Source: Enterobacillus tribolii
GTDB taxonomy: Bacteria; Pseudomonadota; Gammaproteobacteria; Enterobacterales; Enterobacteriaceae
Length of the DNA: 64,000 nucleotides
Direction: 5' to 3'
NCBI RefSeq assembly: GCF_003363015.1
Contig: NZ_QRAP01000002.1
Span: 310,001-374,000, forward strand
In this document: positions 8,976-17,673 of the stretch, piece by piece
Layout of the letters: every line of letters starts with the position of its first letter
Numbering within the stretch: position 1 is the stretch's first letter
Translations under genes and position numbers: made by a program
Notes under the pieces: model-generated
Told to the model about the DNA's origin: nothing
What the model saw: only the letters and a program-made list of their open reading frames with translations
The model's database searches: none

Positions 8976-11597
8976 ATGTTCCGACCCTCTTTATCCGGCG
9001 GCGCATTGCGCAACCTGCCGGCGAAAACGGGGCAGCATCTGCTGATGTTGATGGTCTTGCCCTTATATACCGTCTCAGGCCAGGCGGCGATGACGTTTGA
9101 CGCTTCGTTTCTTTCCGACGACCCGGAAAAGGTGGCGGATCTTTCCCGCTTCGAGCAGGGAAATGACATGCTGCCCGGCGTTTACCGGGCGGACATCTTC
9201 CTTAACGGGCGTTTCGTGGAGACCCGTGATGTGCGCTTTGCCGCGCCCGAAAGCGCGCCGGACAGCGTGGCGGCAATGGAGCTGCAACCCTGTATCGGCA
9301 CGAAGGAACTGGCGTTGTTCGGCATTGATATGAACGTGTTCAACAACCTGCGGGAAAGCCGCGGGGGCGGTGACGGCTGTAATATGCTGGCGATCGTGCC
9401 GGACGCCGGGTTTGAATTCGACGCTGAACGGCAGCGGCTGGATATTTCCCTGCCGCAGATGCTGCTCAGCCAGAGCGCGCGCGGCTATATTCCGCCGGAA
9501 CAGTGGGATGACGGTATTCCCGCCGCGCTGATTAATTACGGCTTTAGCGGGTCGCATACCCGTTCGCAGGGTAAAGAGAGCAGTAACTATTTTCTTAACC
9601 TGCAAAGCGGCGTGAATCTCGGCGCCTGGCGGCTGCGTAACTACTCCACCGCCAGCTACGCCCGGCAGCAAGGGGCGCCCAACCGGTCACAATGGAATAA
9701 CGTCAGCACCTATGTCGAACGGGCGGTGATCGCCCTGCGCAGCCAGCTGACGCTGGGCGACAGCTATACGCCCACGGACATATTCGACAGCCTGGGATTT
9801 CGCGGTGCGCAGTTGGCGTCGGACGACAGCATGTTGCCGGACAGCCTGCGTGGTTTCGCGCCGGTGGTGCGTGGTATCGCCCGCGGCAACGCACGGGTGA
9901 CCATCAGCCAGAATGGTTACACCATCTACCAAAGCTATGTGTCTCCCGGTGCGTTTGAGATCAGCGATCTTTATCCGACGGCGTCGAGCGGGGACTTGCA
10001 GGTGTCGGTGCGTGAAGCCGATGGCAGCGTTAACACTTTCAGCGTGCCTTACTCGGCGGTGCCGCTGTTACAACGTGAAGGACAGCTCAAATATGCCGTC
10101 ACGTTCGGGCGATTTCGCGGCAATTCACAGCAAAATGATCCGTTGTTCACTCAGGGGATGTTGCTGTTCGGCCTGCCGTACGGGTTAACGGCCTACGGCG
10201 GCGGGCAGTGGGGAGAGAACTATGCCTCCGTGGCGCTGGGAATGGGGAAAAACTTCGGCTGGCTGGGGGCGATTTCGGCGGATATCACCCATGCGCTCAG
10301 CACCCTGAGTGACGGCAGCCGCAATGAAGGGCAGTCGGTGCGTTTCCTGTACGCCAAATCCCTGAGCGAAACCGGGACCAACTTCCAGCTGCTGGGCTAC
10401 CGCTATTCCACCCAGGGCTTCTATACCCTGGACGAAAGCGCGAACAAATATATGAGCGGGACGGGTAACGAAGGAACCGATCCGCAGACGCCGGAGTACG
10501 GCGGTTACTACAACCTGAGATACCCCAAGCGCGGCAAGGTGCAGCTCAATATATCCCAGCAGATTGGCGACGCCGGTTCATTGTTCATTACCGGCAGCCG
10601 CCAGAGCTACTGGCGAACCGGCGATACCAACGATCTGTTGCAGCTCGGCTATAACGGCGCGATTGCCGACGTTAATTACAGCCTGACCTACAGCTATAAC
10701 CGCAATCCGTGGATCAGCGGTTCCGACCGGCTGATCTCGCTGATGGTTTCGCTGCCCATCGGGAAATGGCTGCCGTTCGGCCAGCGCGAGGGCAACGTGA
10801 ATCAGGCGGGCAACCCGGCTTATCTGACGTTCGGCGGCAGCCGGGACAATGAAGGCCGCGTCAATATGACGGCGGGGATCAACGGGACGCTGTTGGAAAG
10901 CAACAATCTGAACTACAGCGTGCAGCAGAGCCACGGCAATAAAGGCGACGGCAACAGCGGCAGCGCGGGCCTGGGCTACCGCGGCGGCTACGGCAGCCTG
11001 AACCTGGGTTACAACTACAGCGCGGGGAACCGCCAGATCAACTACGGCGCCAGCGGCGGCATTGTGCTGCATGCCAACGGCGTCACCTTCAGCCAGCCGC
11101 TGGGGGAAACCAACGTGCTGATTAAGGCGCCGGGCGCCAACAACGTCAGCGTGGAGAACACCACCGGCGTGCGTACCGACTGGCGCGGCTATGCGGTAGT
11201 GCCTTACGCCACCGTTTACCGGGAAAACCGCGTCGCGCTGGAAACCGCGCACCTGGGCGATAACGTCGATCTCGACGCCGCAGTGGCGCAGGTGGTGCCG
11301 ACCAAGGGCGCGTTAGTGCGCGCGGACTTTGACGTTCGGGTCGGCGCGCGCGGGCTGTTTACCCTGCGTTACCGGGGCGACGCAGTACCCCTGGGCGCCT
11401 CGGTGACGCTGGAGGACGGGAACAGCGCGTCGATTGTCGGCGAGGAAGGGCAGGTGTATCTCTCCGGTCTGCCGCAGCGCGGAAAGCTCGACGTCTCCTG
11501 GGGCGGGAGCGCGTCACAGCGCTGCCTGGCGCCGTATGTGCTGCCCGGGGCGGAAGCCCGTCAGGCGATCAGCACCGTAACGCTGAGGTGTGAATGA
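8976..11597 (+). CDS. Outer-membrane fimbrial usher, FimD/PapC family
   Basis: An 873-residue usher. A long signal peptide ends near QAA (residue 37), followed by the N-terminal periplasmic domain that receives chaperone-subunit complexes (FDASFLSDD... ADLSRFEQG), a 24-strand barrel with plug domain in the middle, and two C-terminal domains ending with a conserved cysteine pair (near RCLAPYV and the final TLRCE). It forms the outer-membrane pore where subunits are exchanged and the pilus is extruded. The length is typical. The stop overlaps the start of the next pilin gene by four bases, so the two are translationally coupled. Confidence 0.92.
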   Translation: MFRPSLSGGALRNLPAKTGQHLLMLMVLPLYTVSGQAAMTFDASFLSDDPEKVADLSRFEQGNDMLPGVYRADIFLNGRFVETRDVRFAAPESAPDSVAAMELQPCIGTKELALFGIDMNVFNNLRESRGGGDGCNMLAIVPDAGFEFDAERQRLDISLPQMLLSQSARGYIPPEQWDDGIPAALINYGFSGSHTRSQGKESSNYFLNLQSGVNLGAWRLRNYSTASYARQQGAPNRSQWNNVSTYVERAVIALRSQLTLGDSYTPTDIFDSLGFRGAQLASDDSMLPDSLRGFAPVVRGIARGNARVTISQNGYTIYQSYVSPGAFEISDLYPTASSGDLQVSVREADGSVNTFSVPYSAVPLLQREGQLKYAVTFGRFRGNSQQNDPLFTQGMLLFGLPYGLTAYGGGQWGENYASVALGMGKNFGWLGAISADITHALSTLSDGSRNEGQSVRFLYAKSLSETGTNFQLLGYRYSTQGFYTLDESANKYMSGTGNEGTDPQTPEYGGYYNLRYPKRGKVQLNISQQIGDAGSLFITGSRQSYWRTGDTNDLLQLGYNGAIADVNYSLTYSYNRNPWISGSDRLISLMVSLPIGKWLPFGQREGNVNQAGNPAYLTFGGSRDNEGRVNMTAGINGTLLESNNLNYSVQQSHGNKGDGNSGSAGLGYRGGYGSLNLGYNYSAGNRQINYGASGGIVLHANGVTFSQPLGETNVLIKAPGANNVSVENTTGVRTDWRGYAVVPYATVYRENRVALETAHLGDNVDLDAAVAQVVPTKGALVRADFDVRVGARGLFTLRYRGDAVPLGASVTLEDGNSASIVGEEGQVYLSGLPQRGKLDVSWGGSASQRCLAPYVLPGAEARQAISTVTLRCE

Positions 11598-12109
11598 TGA
11601 AACGAATCCGGGGAGGCACAGTGGCGCTGGCGGCCTTGCTCTATACGCCGGTGTGGGCTTATGACGTCAGGATCGACGTAACGGGGAATATTACCAGCAG
11701 CACCTGCACGGTGGATGCCGGGTCGCGCAATCTCGTCGTCGATATGGGTACCATCGATAACCGCCGGTTGAATACGGTGGGCGAGGTCACGGGGATACGG
11801 CAGTTTGATCTGGTGCTGGTGGGGTGTGGCCCGGCGGCGAAGGCGGTCAGCGTCATGTTTAAAGGCGATGCGGATCGTGATGATCCCAATTTGCTTAAGT
11901 TGAAAGAAAACGGCGCCGGCGGGCTGGGAATCGAGATTTTGGACAATAAACGTACGCCGGTGCCAATAAATCAGTCAACGGAGGATTATGCGCTTATCGC
12001 CAACGCCGATAACCAACTGACGTTTCACGCACAGTATAAGATCACCCGTTTGCCGGTGACGCCGGGTGTTGCGGACGCCGTGATGGATTTTACCCTGGAG
12101 TATCAATAG
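11594..12109 (+). CDS. Minor fimbrial subunit, FimF/FimG-like
   Basis: A 171-residue pilin with a signal peptide ending at VWA (residue 22), cysteines at 38 and 78, and a C-terminal zipper strand DAVMDFTLEYQ with penultimate tyrosine. Two ATG codons at 11594 and 11597 overlap the usher stop; either could serve. Its place between the usher and the adhesin suggests a tip or adaptor subunit joining rod and adhesin. It is less like the major pilin than is the second gene. Confidence 0.8.
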   Translation: MMKRIRGGTVALAALLYTPVWAYDVRIDVTGNITSSTCTVDAGSRNLVVDMGTIDNRRLNTVGEVTGIRQFDLVLVGCGPAAKAVSVMFKGDADRDDPNLLKLKENGAGGLGIEILDNKRTPVPINQSTEDYALIANADNQLTFHAQYKITRLPVTPGVADAVMDFTLEYQ

Positions 12110-13161
12110 TGAAGATGAAAAGGACTCAATGGCTGATGCTGTTCCTGCTGGGATACCCGTTGCTGGGATACTGCGCACCGGCGGCGGCGAAGGTGGTGAT
12201 GGCGAACCTGCGTATGAATCCGGGCGGGCCGTTTAATTATAAAGGCCCTGCGGATCCGGCGCCGGTCGGGGAACAGTTGGGCAACGGCTGGTCCGGTGAG
12301 AAAGAGGAGCGGATCATCTTCGAATGCCCGAGACAGGAGTATTGCATCACATATGCCGAGATCCGGCCGGTAAAGGCGGCATTGCCGGGCATTAAGTACA
12401 CCGATGGCTATAACCAGTATGACGTGTATGAAAGCGGAGTACCGGGGATCGGCTACGTCCTGGGTATCCGCGACCCGAACGCCAATCGTTTTATTCCCGG
12501 TAATGCGCCGGTCACCCAGACTTTCCCGGCTGACGGCACCAATCAGAGCGCGCCGAACATCGGTTACCGGGGGCGCATTATTTTCGTTATCAGCGGCAGC
12601 CACCTGCAGACCGGAACGTTCACCATCCCGGCGCAAACCGTGGCTTACCTGCATGCCCGCGGAAAGGGGGTAGACGATCAGTCTTTGCTGAGTATCAGCG
12701 CGGTGACGATCAAAATTGCCGCCCGCGGCTGCGAGATCTCATCCAGCAAATCCTTCGCCATCGATCTGGGGGATGCGCCGATGAACGCTTTTCCGGCCAT
12801 CGGCAGCCGTTACGGCGGTAAGGATCTGGAAATTCAGCTGAAATGCGACACGGGCACCCGGCTGCATGCCGTGATGACCGATCAAAGTCAGCCCGGTAAC
12901 ACCAGTAATATTTTAACGCTGACGCCAGATTCCGGCGCCAGCGGCGTCGGGATTCAGTTCTTCTACGATAATCAGGGAACTCCCCTGTCGTTCGGACCAG
13001 ACCTGAGCTCGACCGGTGTACTTAATCAATGGTTTATCAAGGAGGCGATCCGCGACGGCGAATCTATTCGCGTGCCGCTGACCGCCAGATATGTCCGTAC
13101 CGGCGAAGTCACGCCCGGCAGCGCTAACGGCCGGGCCAGCATTACGTTTTCATATCAATAA
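12109..13161 (+). CDS. Two-domain fimbrial tip adhesin (FimH-type architecture)
   Basis: A 350-residue protein, twice the size of a pilin. A signal peptide ends near YCAPAAA; a unique N-terminal domain of about 180 residues follows, then a C-terminal pilin domain (from about IAARGCEISSS, with two cysteines and the ending NGRASITFSYQ). This lectin-plus-pilin layout is that of FimH-like tip adhesins, so it should bind a host or surface ligand; the ligand cannot be inferred, as the N-terminal domain lacks recognisable FimH mannose-pocket motifs. The first codon is GTG overlapping the previous stop; the ATG at 12115 is an equally possible start. Confidence 0.78.
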   Translation: MKMKRTQWLMLFLLGYPLLGYCAPAAAKVVMANLRMNPGGPFNYKGPADPAPVGEQLGNGWSGEKEERIIFECPRQEYCITYAEIRPVKAALPGIKYTDGYNQYDVYESGVPGIGYVLGIRDPNANRFIPGNAPVTQTFPADGTNQSAPNIGYRGRIIFVISGSHLQTGTFTIPAQTVAYLHARGKGVDDQSLLSISAVTIKIAARGCEISSSKSFAIDLGDAPMNAFPAIGSRYGGKDLEIQLKCDTGTRLHAVMTDQSQPGNTSNILTLTPDSGASGVGIQFFYDNQGTPLSFGPDLSSTGVLNQWFIKEAIRDGESIRVPLTARYVRTGEVTPGSANGRASITFSYQ

Positions 13162-13233
13162 TGAGGACGCGGCGGGAAGGAAACGCCGTCCCGAAGGACG
13201 ACGGGGAATAGCTTATCATGACGAGGTAAGTTT

Positions 13234-13854
13234 ATGCTGGTTGCAACCATACTTGACGATAACCAGATTTATGCGCACGGAATAGCCCATTTGCTTTCGG
13301 AGTATTTCGCCCGTAAAAATTGGAATATTCGTTTTCATATCAATGATATTGAATGCCTGGCAGACAGCGACATCGTATTTAAGAGCGAAAGCTATCGCCT
13401 GCCTTACGTGGCCGACAGCGAGCGCTTTACCCGCTCGGTAAATGCTTTTCATATCGTACTGATGTTTGGCGATTATCAACTGAATCAGGATAACCTGATA
13501 TTCCGTCATGACCCCATCAGTACGATTCAGGATAAGCTGACGCGGACGCTGTATGGCAACGGCCATGATGCATGCGGGAAGCCGCCGTTTTCGTTCTGGG
13601 GCGTTGTCAGCCACGGTACGGAGAAGCTGACCCATGTGGAGATGCAGGTGCTTACCCTGATGGCGGCGGGTAATACGCAAATGGAGGTGGCGCGCAATCT
13701 GCGCAAGAGCGTGAAAACCATCAGCCGGCAAAAGCGGGCGGCGATGAAGAAGTTGGGGCTGCGCAATAATATGGAGTTTTACCGCTATATACGCAGCCGG
13801 GAGAATCTTCCGCTGTTCAGCACGCTGAGCGAAATGCCGCGCGGGATAAACTGA
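13234..13854 (+). CDS. LuxR-family transcriptional regulator downstream of the fimbrial operon
   Basis: A 206-residue protein whose C-terminal part (about residues 131-190) is a LuxR/GerE helix-turn-helix: LTHVEMQVLTLMAAGNTQ, then VKTISRQKRAAMKKLG. The N-terminal 120 residues lack the phospho-acceptor pattern of a full receiver domain, so it may not be controlled by a histidine kinase. GAGGTAAG precedes the ATG. It lies 72 bases after the adhesin on the same strand. Fimbrial operons of Salmonella and others carry comparable small regulators (FimZ, FimW), so local control of this operon is likely but inferred. Confidence 0.75.
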   Translation: MLVATILDDNQIYAHGIAHLLSEYFARKNWNIRFHINDIECLADSDIVFKSESYRLPYVADSERFTRSVNAFHIVLMFGDYQLNQDNLIFRHDPISTIQDKLTRTLYGNGHDACGKPPFSFWGVVSHGTEKLTHVEMQVLTLMAAGNTQMEVARNLRKSVKTISRQKRAAMKKLGLRNNMEFYRYIRSRENLPLFSTLSEMPRGIN

Positions 13855-13927
13855 ACACGCCTGTCTACCGCTGAACGGGCAACTGAATCGGCCTCTGGCT
13901 GTATTTTTCACGGGAGGTCTGTCATTT

Positions 13928-14187
13928 TTACCGGGATTGCAGGCGCTCTGCCGCCAGCGTCCCGATCACATCTTTAGCCTGCCTGATTAACGTGTCATGG
14001 TGCGCCGGCAGATCCGGCGTATCTTCTTCAACGCCGGGCGTGTTGTACAGGTAAGTCACCGTTGAATCCTTGATGCCGCCGTAGCCTGCGATGCTGTCGT
14101 TGAGCAATGTGTTGATGTGTTTGTCATTCCCGCGGCGCCCGAATTTTTCCTGAATTCCGCCGACCAGGGCGGAGAAACGTTTTTCAT
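13928..14187 (-). pseudogene. Frameshifted small ORF coupled to the tetR-type gene
   Basis: On the minus strand, a frame with good coding composition ends at TAA (13928-13930). It has no ATG in frame, but an ATG at 14187 overlaps the TGA of the regulator gene in the ATGA manner, one frame off. The shift can be cured by one extra base in the A5 run after that ATG (T5 on the + strand, 14180-14184), giving an 86-residue product that begins MKKRFSALVGG and ends TLAAERLQSR. I do not recognise the family. It could be a decayed gene, a slippage-regulated gene, or a sequencing error in a homopolymer. Confidence 0.5.
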
Positions 14188-14792
14188 GCTTCAGCCAGCG
14201 CCTGCCGGATGAGTAACCGGGCGCCCCATGACGTCAGATCGGTGATCTCTTCCTGCGTCAGCCCGAAGGTATCTTTGAGCACCACCAGGGCCTCGGTGCC
14301 ATACAGAACGGAGAGCAGCATCACCAGACGGTTTCGCGTGTCTTCGGGCAATGATGGCGCCAGGGGTTCCAGCGCCTGCGTCAGTGACGCCTTGCGGTTG
14401 CTTTTCTTCAGCATGGAACCCGATATTTCTTCCTGTACGCCGTTGGCCAGCCAGCGTTGCTGGGAAATACGCAGGGCATCGCGCATCAGGGCTTCGTGCT
14501 TTTCAATTTCGCCATATCCCCAGTGCAGCAGGTTTTCCACATTTTCTTCTGCATTCTTTCCCATTGGCGGCGTTACAAACGAGCCAATAACTTGCTTAAC
14601 CACATACTCAATAAATTCGCTATGTGAGGAAAAATAGCTTTTCAGGGTGACTTTGGCGTAGTCCGCCTCCTGCGTAATTTCCTCCGGCGTCGGGAATTTC
14701 TTCTCCTGATAGAGCTTAAGCGCCGCATTGGTCAGGCGTTCCAGCGTACGGCGTCTGACAGGAGAAAGGTTACTTTCGTCAAATAAAATCAT
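14184..14792 (-). CDS. TetR-family transcriptional regulator
   Basis: A 202-residue regulator with an N-terminal three-helix DNA-binding domain (about residues 12-58: TNAALKLYQEKKFPTPEEIT, then KVTLKSYFSSHSEF, the last helix and its conserved tyrosine-phenylalanine end) and an all-helical C-terminal ligand and dimer domain. It is divergent from the Tm-1-like operon across 143 bases that contain two palindromes, so it most likely represses that operon and itself. The inducer is unknown. The start ATG at 14792 is taken from the longest frame; the upstream bases are AT-rich with a GGAAT-like weak site. Confidence 0.75.
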   Translation of the reverse strand: MILFDESNLSPVRRRTLERLTNAALKLYQEKKFPTPEEITQEADYAKVTLKSYFSSHSEFIEYVVKQVIGSFVTPPMGKNAEENVENLLHWGYGEIEKHEALMRDALRISQQRWLANGVQEEISGSMLKKSNRKASLTQALEPLAPSLPEDTRNRLVMLLSVLYGTEALVVLKDTFGLTQEEITDLTSWGARLLIRQALAEA

Positions 14793-14819
14793 TGAAATTC
14801 CTTATGCTTACTTAAAAAA

Positions 14820-14833
14820 TATCCAACAGGATA
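14820..14833. promoter_or_regulatory. Candidate operator palindrome 1 (TetR-type)
   Basis: TATCC-AACA-GGATA, perfect 5-bp arms, lies in the divergent gap between the TetR-type gene and the Tm-1-like operon. It shares the ATCC/GGAT arms with the second palindrome 18 bases away. The position suggests regulator binding; not proven. Confidence 0.45.
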
Positions 14834-14837
14834 AAAA

Positions 14838-14850
14838 ATCCTTGAAGGAT
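14838..14850. promoter_or_regulatory. Candidate operator palindrome 2 (TetR-type)
   Basis: ATCCTT-G-AAGGAT is a perfect 6-bp-arm palindrome round one central base, repeating the ATCC/GGAT arms of the first site. Two such sites in a 143-base divergent region are a usual arrangement for a TetR repressor that controls both directions. Confidence 0.45.
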
Positions 14851-14935
14851 ATCAAATATTAGCATAGCTTACTTGTGCATAATTCTTAATCACAGCAGAT
14901 CTCGCTACTCTTTACATCTCATGGAGTGAGTTGCA

Positions 14936-16168
14936 ATGTCTAAATTCGTTTACGTCATAGGAACTGCCGATACCAAGCTCGATGAGATGGCTTGGGTCAA
15001 ATCTTGCATGCACGCCGCCGGCGTGGATGCTTATATCATTGACGTGTCTACGTCATCCCCTGCCTGCTCACAGGGAAGCGAGCAGATTGATATTAATGCC
15101 GGGCAAATCGCGGATTATCATCCCGCGGGCAGGGAACACGTCTTTTGTAACGATCGCGGAAAGGCGATTAGCGCCATGTCCGAGGCGTTGCTCCGCTTTT
15201 TGGTCGCTACCGTTGACGACATTTCCGGGGTGCTCGGTTTGGGCGGCTCGGGCGGTACGGCGCTGATTACGCCAGGGATGCAGGCTCTGCCGACGGGCAT
15301 CCCGAAAATCATGCTTTCTACCATGGCGTCCGGCAACGTTGCGCCCTACGTCGGCGCCAGCGACATCGCCATGATGTATACGGTAACCGACCTCAGCGGC
15401 CTTAACCGGGTGTCGCGTATGGTGCTGACCAATGCGGCCAACATGATGGCCGGCGCGGTGAACCATGCCGCCACGTTCCAGAATCAGGATCGTCCCTCGC
15501 TCGGGCTAACCATGTTCGGCGTGACGACGTCCTGTATTAATCAACTGACCTCCGTGCTCAACGCCGACTACGACACGCTGGTGTTCCATGCCACCGGCAA
15601 CGGCGGCATGTCGATGGAAAAACTGATTAAGGACGGCGAACTGGCCGGCGTGCTGGACATCACCCTGACGGAGATCGACGACCTGTTGTTCGGCGGCGTG
15701 CTGGCCTGCCCGGAAAGCCGCCTGGACAGCGTGGCGGAAAGCCAGATTCCGTGGATTGGCAGCGCCGGGGCATTAGACATGGTGAACTTTGGCGCCCGCG
15801 CCAGCGTGCCGGAGCGCTATCAGGATCGTCACTTCGTTGAGCACAATGCTCAAGTCACACTAATGCGAACCACGCCGGAAGAAAACCGGAAGCTCGGCGT
15901 TTGGATTGGTAACAAGCTTAACCGCTGTAACGGCCCGGTGTGCTTTATCGTGCCGGAGGGCGGCTTTTCCGCACTGGATTGCCCCGGCCAGCCTTTCTGG
16001 CTGCCGCAGGCCACGGAGGCGTTTATCGACGGGCTGGAAAGCACCGTCAACGTTACCGACAACCGCCGCATTATTCGTACCCCCGCACACATCAACTCCC
16101 CGGAGTTCTGTGCGTTGGTGATCAAGATTTTTAGTGAAATGATGCAACACCAGGGAAACACCAAATGA
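14936..16168 (+). CDS. Tm-1-like ATP-binding protein (UPF0261)
   Basis: A 410-residue protein of the UPF0261 family. It opens with [15 protein letters not shown], followed by a glycine-rich region ([13 protein letters not shown], near residues 98-110) and the strongly conserved MFGVTTSCI and [14 protein letters not shown] motifs. In plants the same domain is the N-terminal half of Tm-1, the tomato mosaic virus resistance protein, where it binds ATP; the bacterial role is unknown. GGAGTGAG precedes the ATG. The stop overlaps the next start by four bases (ATGA), so the two proteins are probably made in equal amounts and act together. Confidence 0.82.
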   Translation: MSKFVYVIGTADTKLDEMAWVKSCMHAAGVDAYIIDVSTSSPACSQGSEQIDINAGQIADYHPAGREHVFCNDRGKAISAMSEALLRFLVATVDDISGVLGLGGSGGTALITPGMQALPTGIPKIMLSTMASGNVAPYVGASDIAMMYTVTDLSGLNRVSRMVLTNAANMMAGAVNHAATFQNQDRPSLGLTMFGVTTSCINQLTSVLNADYDTLVFHATGNGGMSMEKLIKDGELAGVLDITLTEIDDLLFGGVLACPESRLDSVAESQIPWIGSAGALDMVNFGARASVPERYQDRHFVEHNAQVTLMRTTPEENRKLGVWIGNKLNRCNGPVCFIVPEGGFSALDCPGQPFWLPQATEAFIDGLESTVNVTDNRRIIRTPAHINSPEFCALVIKIFSEMMQHQGNTK

Positions 16169-16989
16169 AAAATTATAATGAGTTAGTCGAGCACCTCCGG
16201 GCCAAAGCCGCCCATGGAGAACCCATCATCGGCGCTGGCGCAGGGACGGGCTTGTCCGCCCGCTGCGAGGAAGCCGGCGGTGTGGACTTGATTGTGATTT
16301 ATAACTCCGGCCGCTATCGCATGGCCGGACGCGGCTCTCTGGCGGGCCTGCTGCCTTACGGCAACGCCAACCAGATCGTACGCGAGATGGGCAGCGAAGT
16401 GCTGCCGGTGGTGAAAAATACGCCGGTGCTGGCCGGTGTATGCGGCACCGATCCGTTCTGTAACCTGTCGCCGTTCCTCGATGAGCTGAAAATGATGGGC
16501 TTCGCGGGCGTGCAGAACTTCCCGACCGTCGGGCTTATCGACGGTAAATTCCGCCAGAATCTGGAAGAAACGGGAATGGGCTATGGCCTGGAAGTGGACA
16601 TGATCCGCATGGCGCACCAAAAGGGCATGCTGACCACGCCGTACGTGTTTAACACGGACGATGCGGTGGCGATGACCGAAGCCGGTGCAGACATTATCGT
16701 GGTGCATATGGGGCTGACCACCGGCGGTGATATCGGCGCCGGTACGGCGAACGATCTGGAGTCCTGCGTGCCGGTGATCAATGCCTGCGCCAAAGCAGCA
16801 AAAGCGGTGCGTGAAGGCGTTATCGTGCTGTGCCACGGCGGGCCGATTTCGGAACCGGAAGATGCGGCGTTTATTATGAAGCATTGCCCGGACTGCGACG
16901 GTTTCTACGGCGCCAGCTCAATGGAGCGCTTGCCGACGGAGAAAGCCATTCGTCAGACGGTAGAAGAATTCAGAAAGATCGGGCGCTAA
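16165..16989 (+). CDS. TIM-barrel protein of the phosphoenolpyruvate hydrolase-like family
   Basis: A 274-residue protein of the family named TIM-barrel signal transduction or PEP hydrolase-like, related in fold to PEP mutase and isocitrate lyase. Typical segments are [20 protein letters not shown] near residue 20, [11 protein letters not shown] near 91, and [16 protein letters not shown] near 176. In plant Tm-1 this domain is the C-terminal half, fused to the UPF0261 domain that the upstream gene encodes separately here. The substrate is unproven; despite the family name, PEP hydrolysis should not be assumed. Translationally coupled to the upstream gene and followed by a strong terminator. 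Confidence 0.82.
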   Translation: MKNYNELVEHLRAKAAHGEPIIGAGAGTGLSARCEEAGGVDLIVIYNSGRYRMAGRGSLAGLLPYGNANQIVREMGSEVLPVVKNTPVLAGVCGTDPFCNLSPFLDELKMMGFAGVQNFPTVGLIDGKFRQNLEETGMGYGLEVDMIRMAHQKGMLTTPYVFNTDDAVAMTEAGADIIVVHMGLTTGGDIGAGTANDLESCVPVINACAKAAKAVREGVIVLCHGGPISEPEDAAFIMKHCPDCDGFYGASSMERLPTEKAIRQTVEEFRKIGR

Positions 16990-17000
16990 GCGCTTTCGTA

Positions 17001-17038
17001 AAAAGGCCCGGAGCCTATTCCTGCTCCGGGCCTTTTTT
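17001..17038. terminator. Bidirectional terminator between the Tm-1-like operon and leuD
   Basis: AAAAAGGCCCGGAGC pairs with GCTCCGGGCCTTTTTT around a short loop. It has a T-run on both strands, so it can end transcription of the PEP hydrolase-like gene (+) and of leuABCD (-). Confidence 0.88.
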
Positions 17039-17059
17039 ATTGGCTGCGGGCGTCTTAAA

Positions 17060-17662
17060 TTATCTCAAAAACACCGGCAGTTTTTCCTCATAGTCCGCAA
17101 TCGCCGCTTCATGCTGTAACGTCAGGCCGATGCTGTCCAACCCGTTCATCATGCAATGCCGGCGGAAGCCGTCAATGTCGAACGGGTAGGTTTTCCCGCC
17201 TGCCTGAACGGTCTGCGCTTCCAGATCCACGGTGAAGGTGACGCCTTCGTTTGCTTTTACCAGCGCGAATAATTCATCTACCTGTGCTTCGCTCAGCGTG
17301 ACGGGCAGCAGCTGGTTGTTGAAGGAGTTCCCGTAAAAGATATCGGCAAAGCTGGGCGCGATAACAACCTTGAAGCCGTAGTCGGTCAGCGCCCACGGCG
17401 CGTGCTCGCGTGAGGAACCGCAGCCGAAGTTTTCCCGCGCCAGCAAGATGCTGGCGCCTTTATAGCGCGGCTGGTTCAGGACGAAGTCCGGGTTGGGTTG
17501 CTGGCCCGCGTCGTCGAGGAAGCGCCAGTCGTTGAACAAATGCTGGCCGAAACCGGTACGGGTGACCTTCTGCAAAAACTGCTTGGGAATGATCGCGTCG
17601 GTGTCGACGTTTGCCGCGTCCAAAGGAACGACGATGCCGGTGTGCTGAATAAATTTCGCCAT
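17060..17662 (-). CDS. leuD: 3-isopropylmalate dehydratase small subunit
   Basis: A 200-residue protein, the normal LeuD length. It contains [16 protein letters not shown] near residue 26 and the [15 protein letters not shown] motif near residue 78, which completes the swivelling active site contributed to LeuC. With LeuC it isomerises 2-isopropylmalate to 3-isopropylmalate in leucine synthesis, in the cytoplasm. It is the last gene of leuLABCD, 11 bases after leuC. Confidence 0.97.
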   Translation of the reverse strand: MAKFIQHTGIVVPLDAANVDTDAIIPKQFLQKVTRTGFGQHLFNDWRFLDDAGQQPNPDFVLNQPRYKGASILLARENFGCGSSREHAPWALTDYGFKVVIAPSFADIFYGNSFNNQLLPVTLSEAQVDELFALVKANEGVTFTVDLEAQTVQAGGKTYPFDIDGFRRHCMMNGLDSIGLTLQHEAAIADYEEKLPVFLR

Positions 17663-17673
17663 GATGTCGCTCC

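Noticed and set aside
16183-16884. Minus-strand frame opposite the PEP hydrolase-like gene
   Set aside because: Antisense shadow; the + strand gene has clear family motifs and operon structure.
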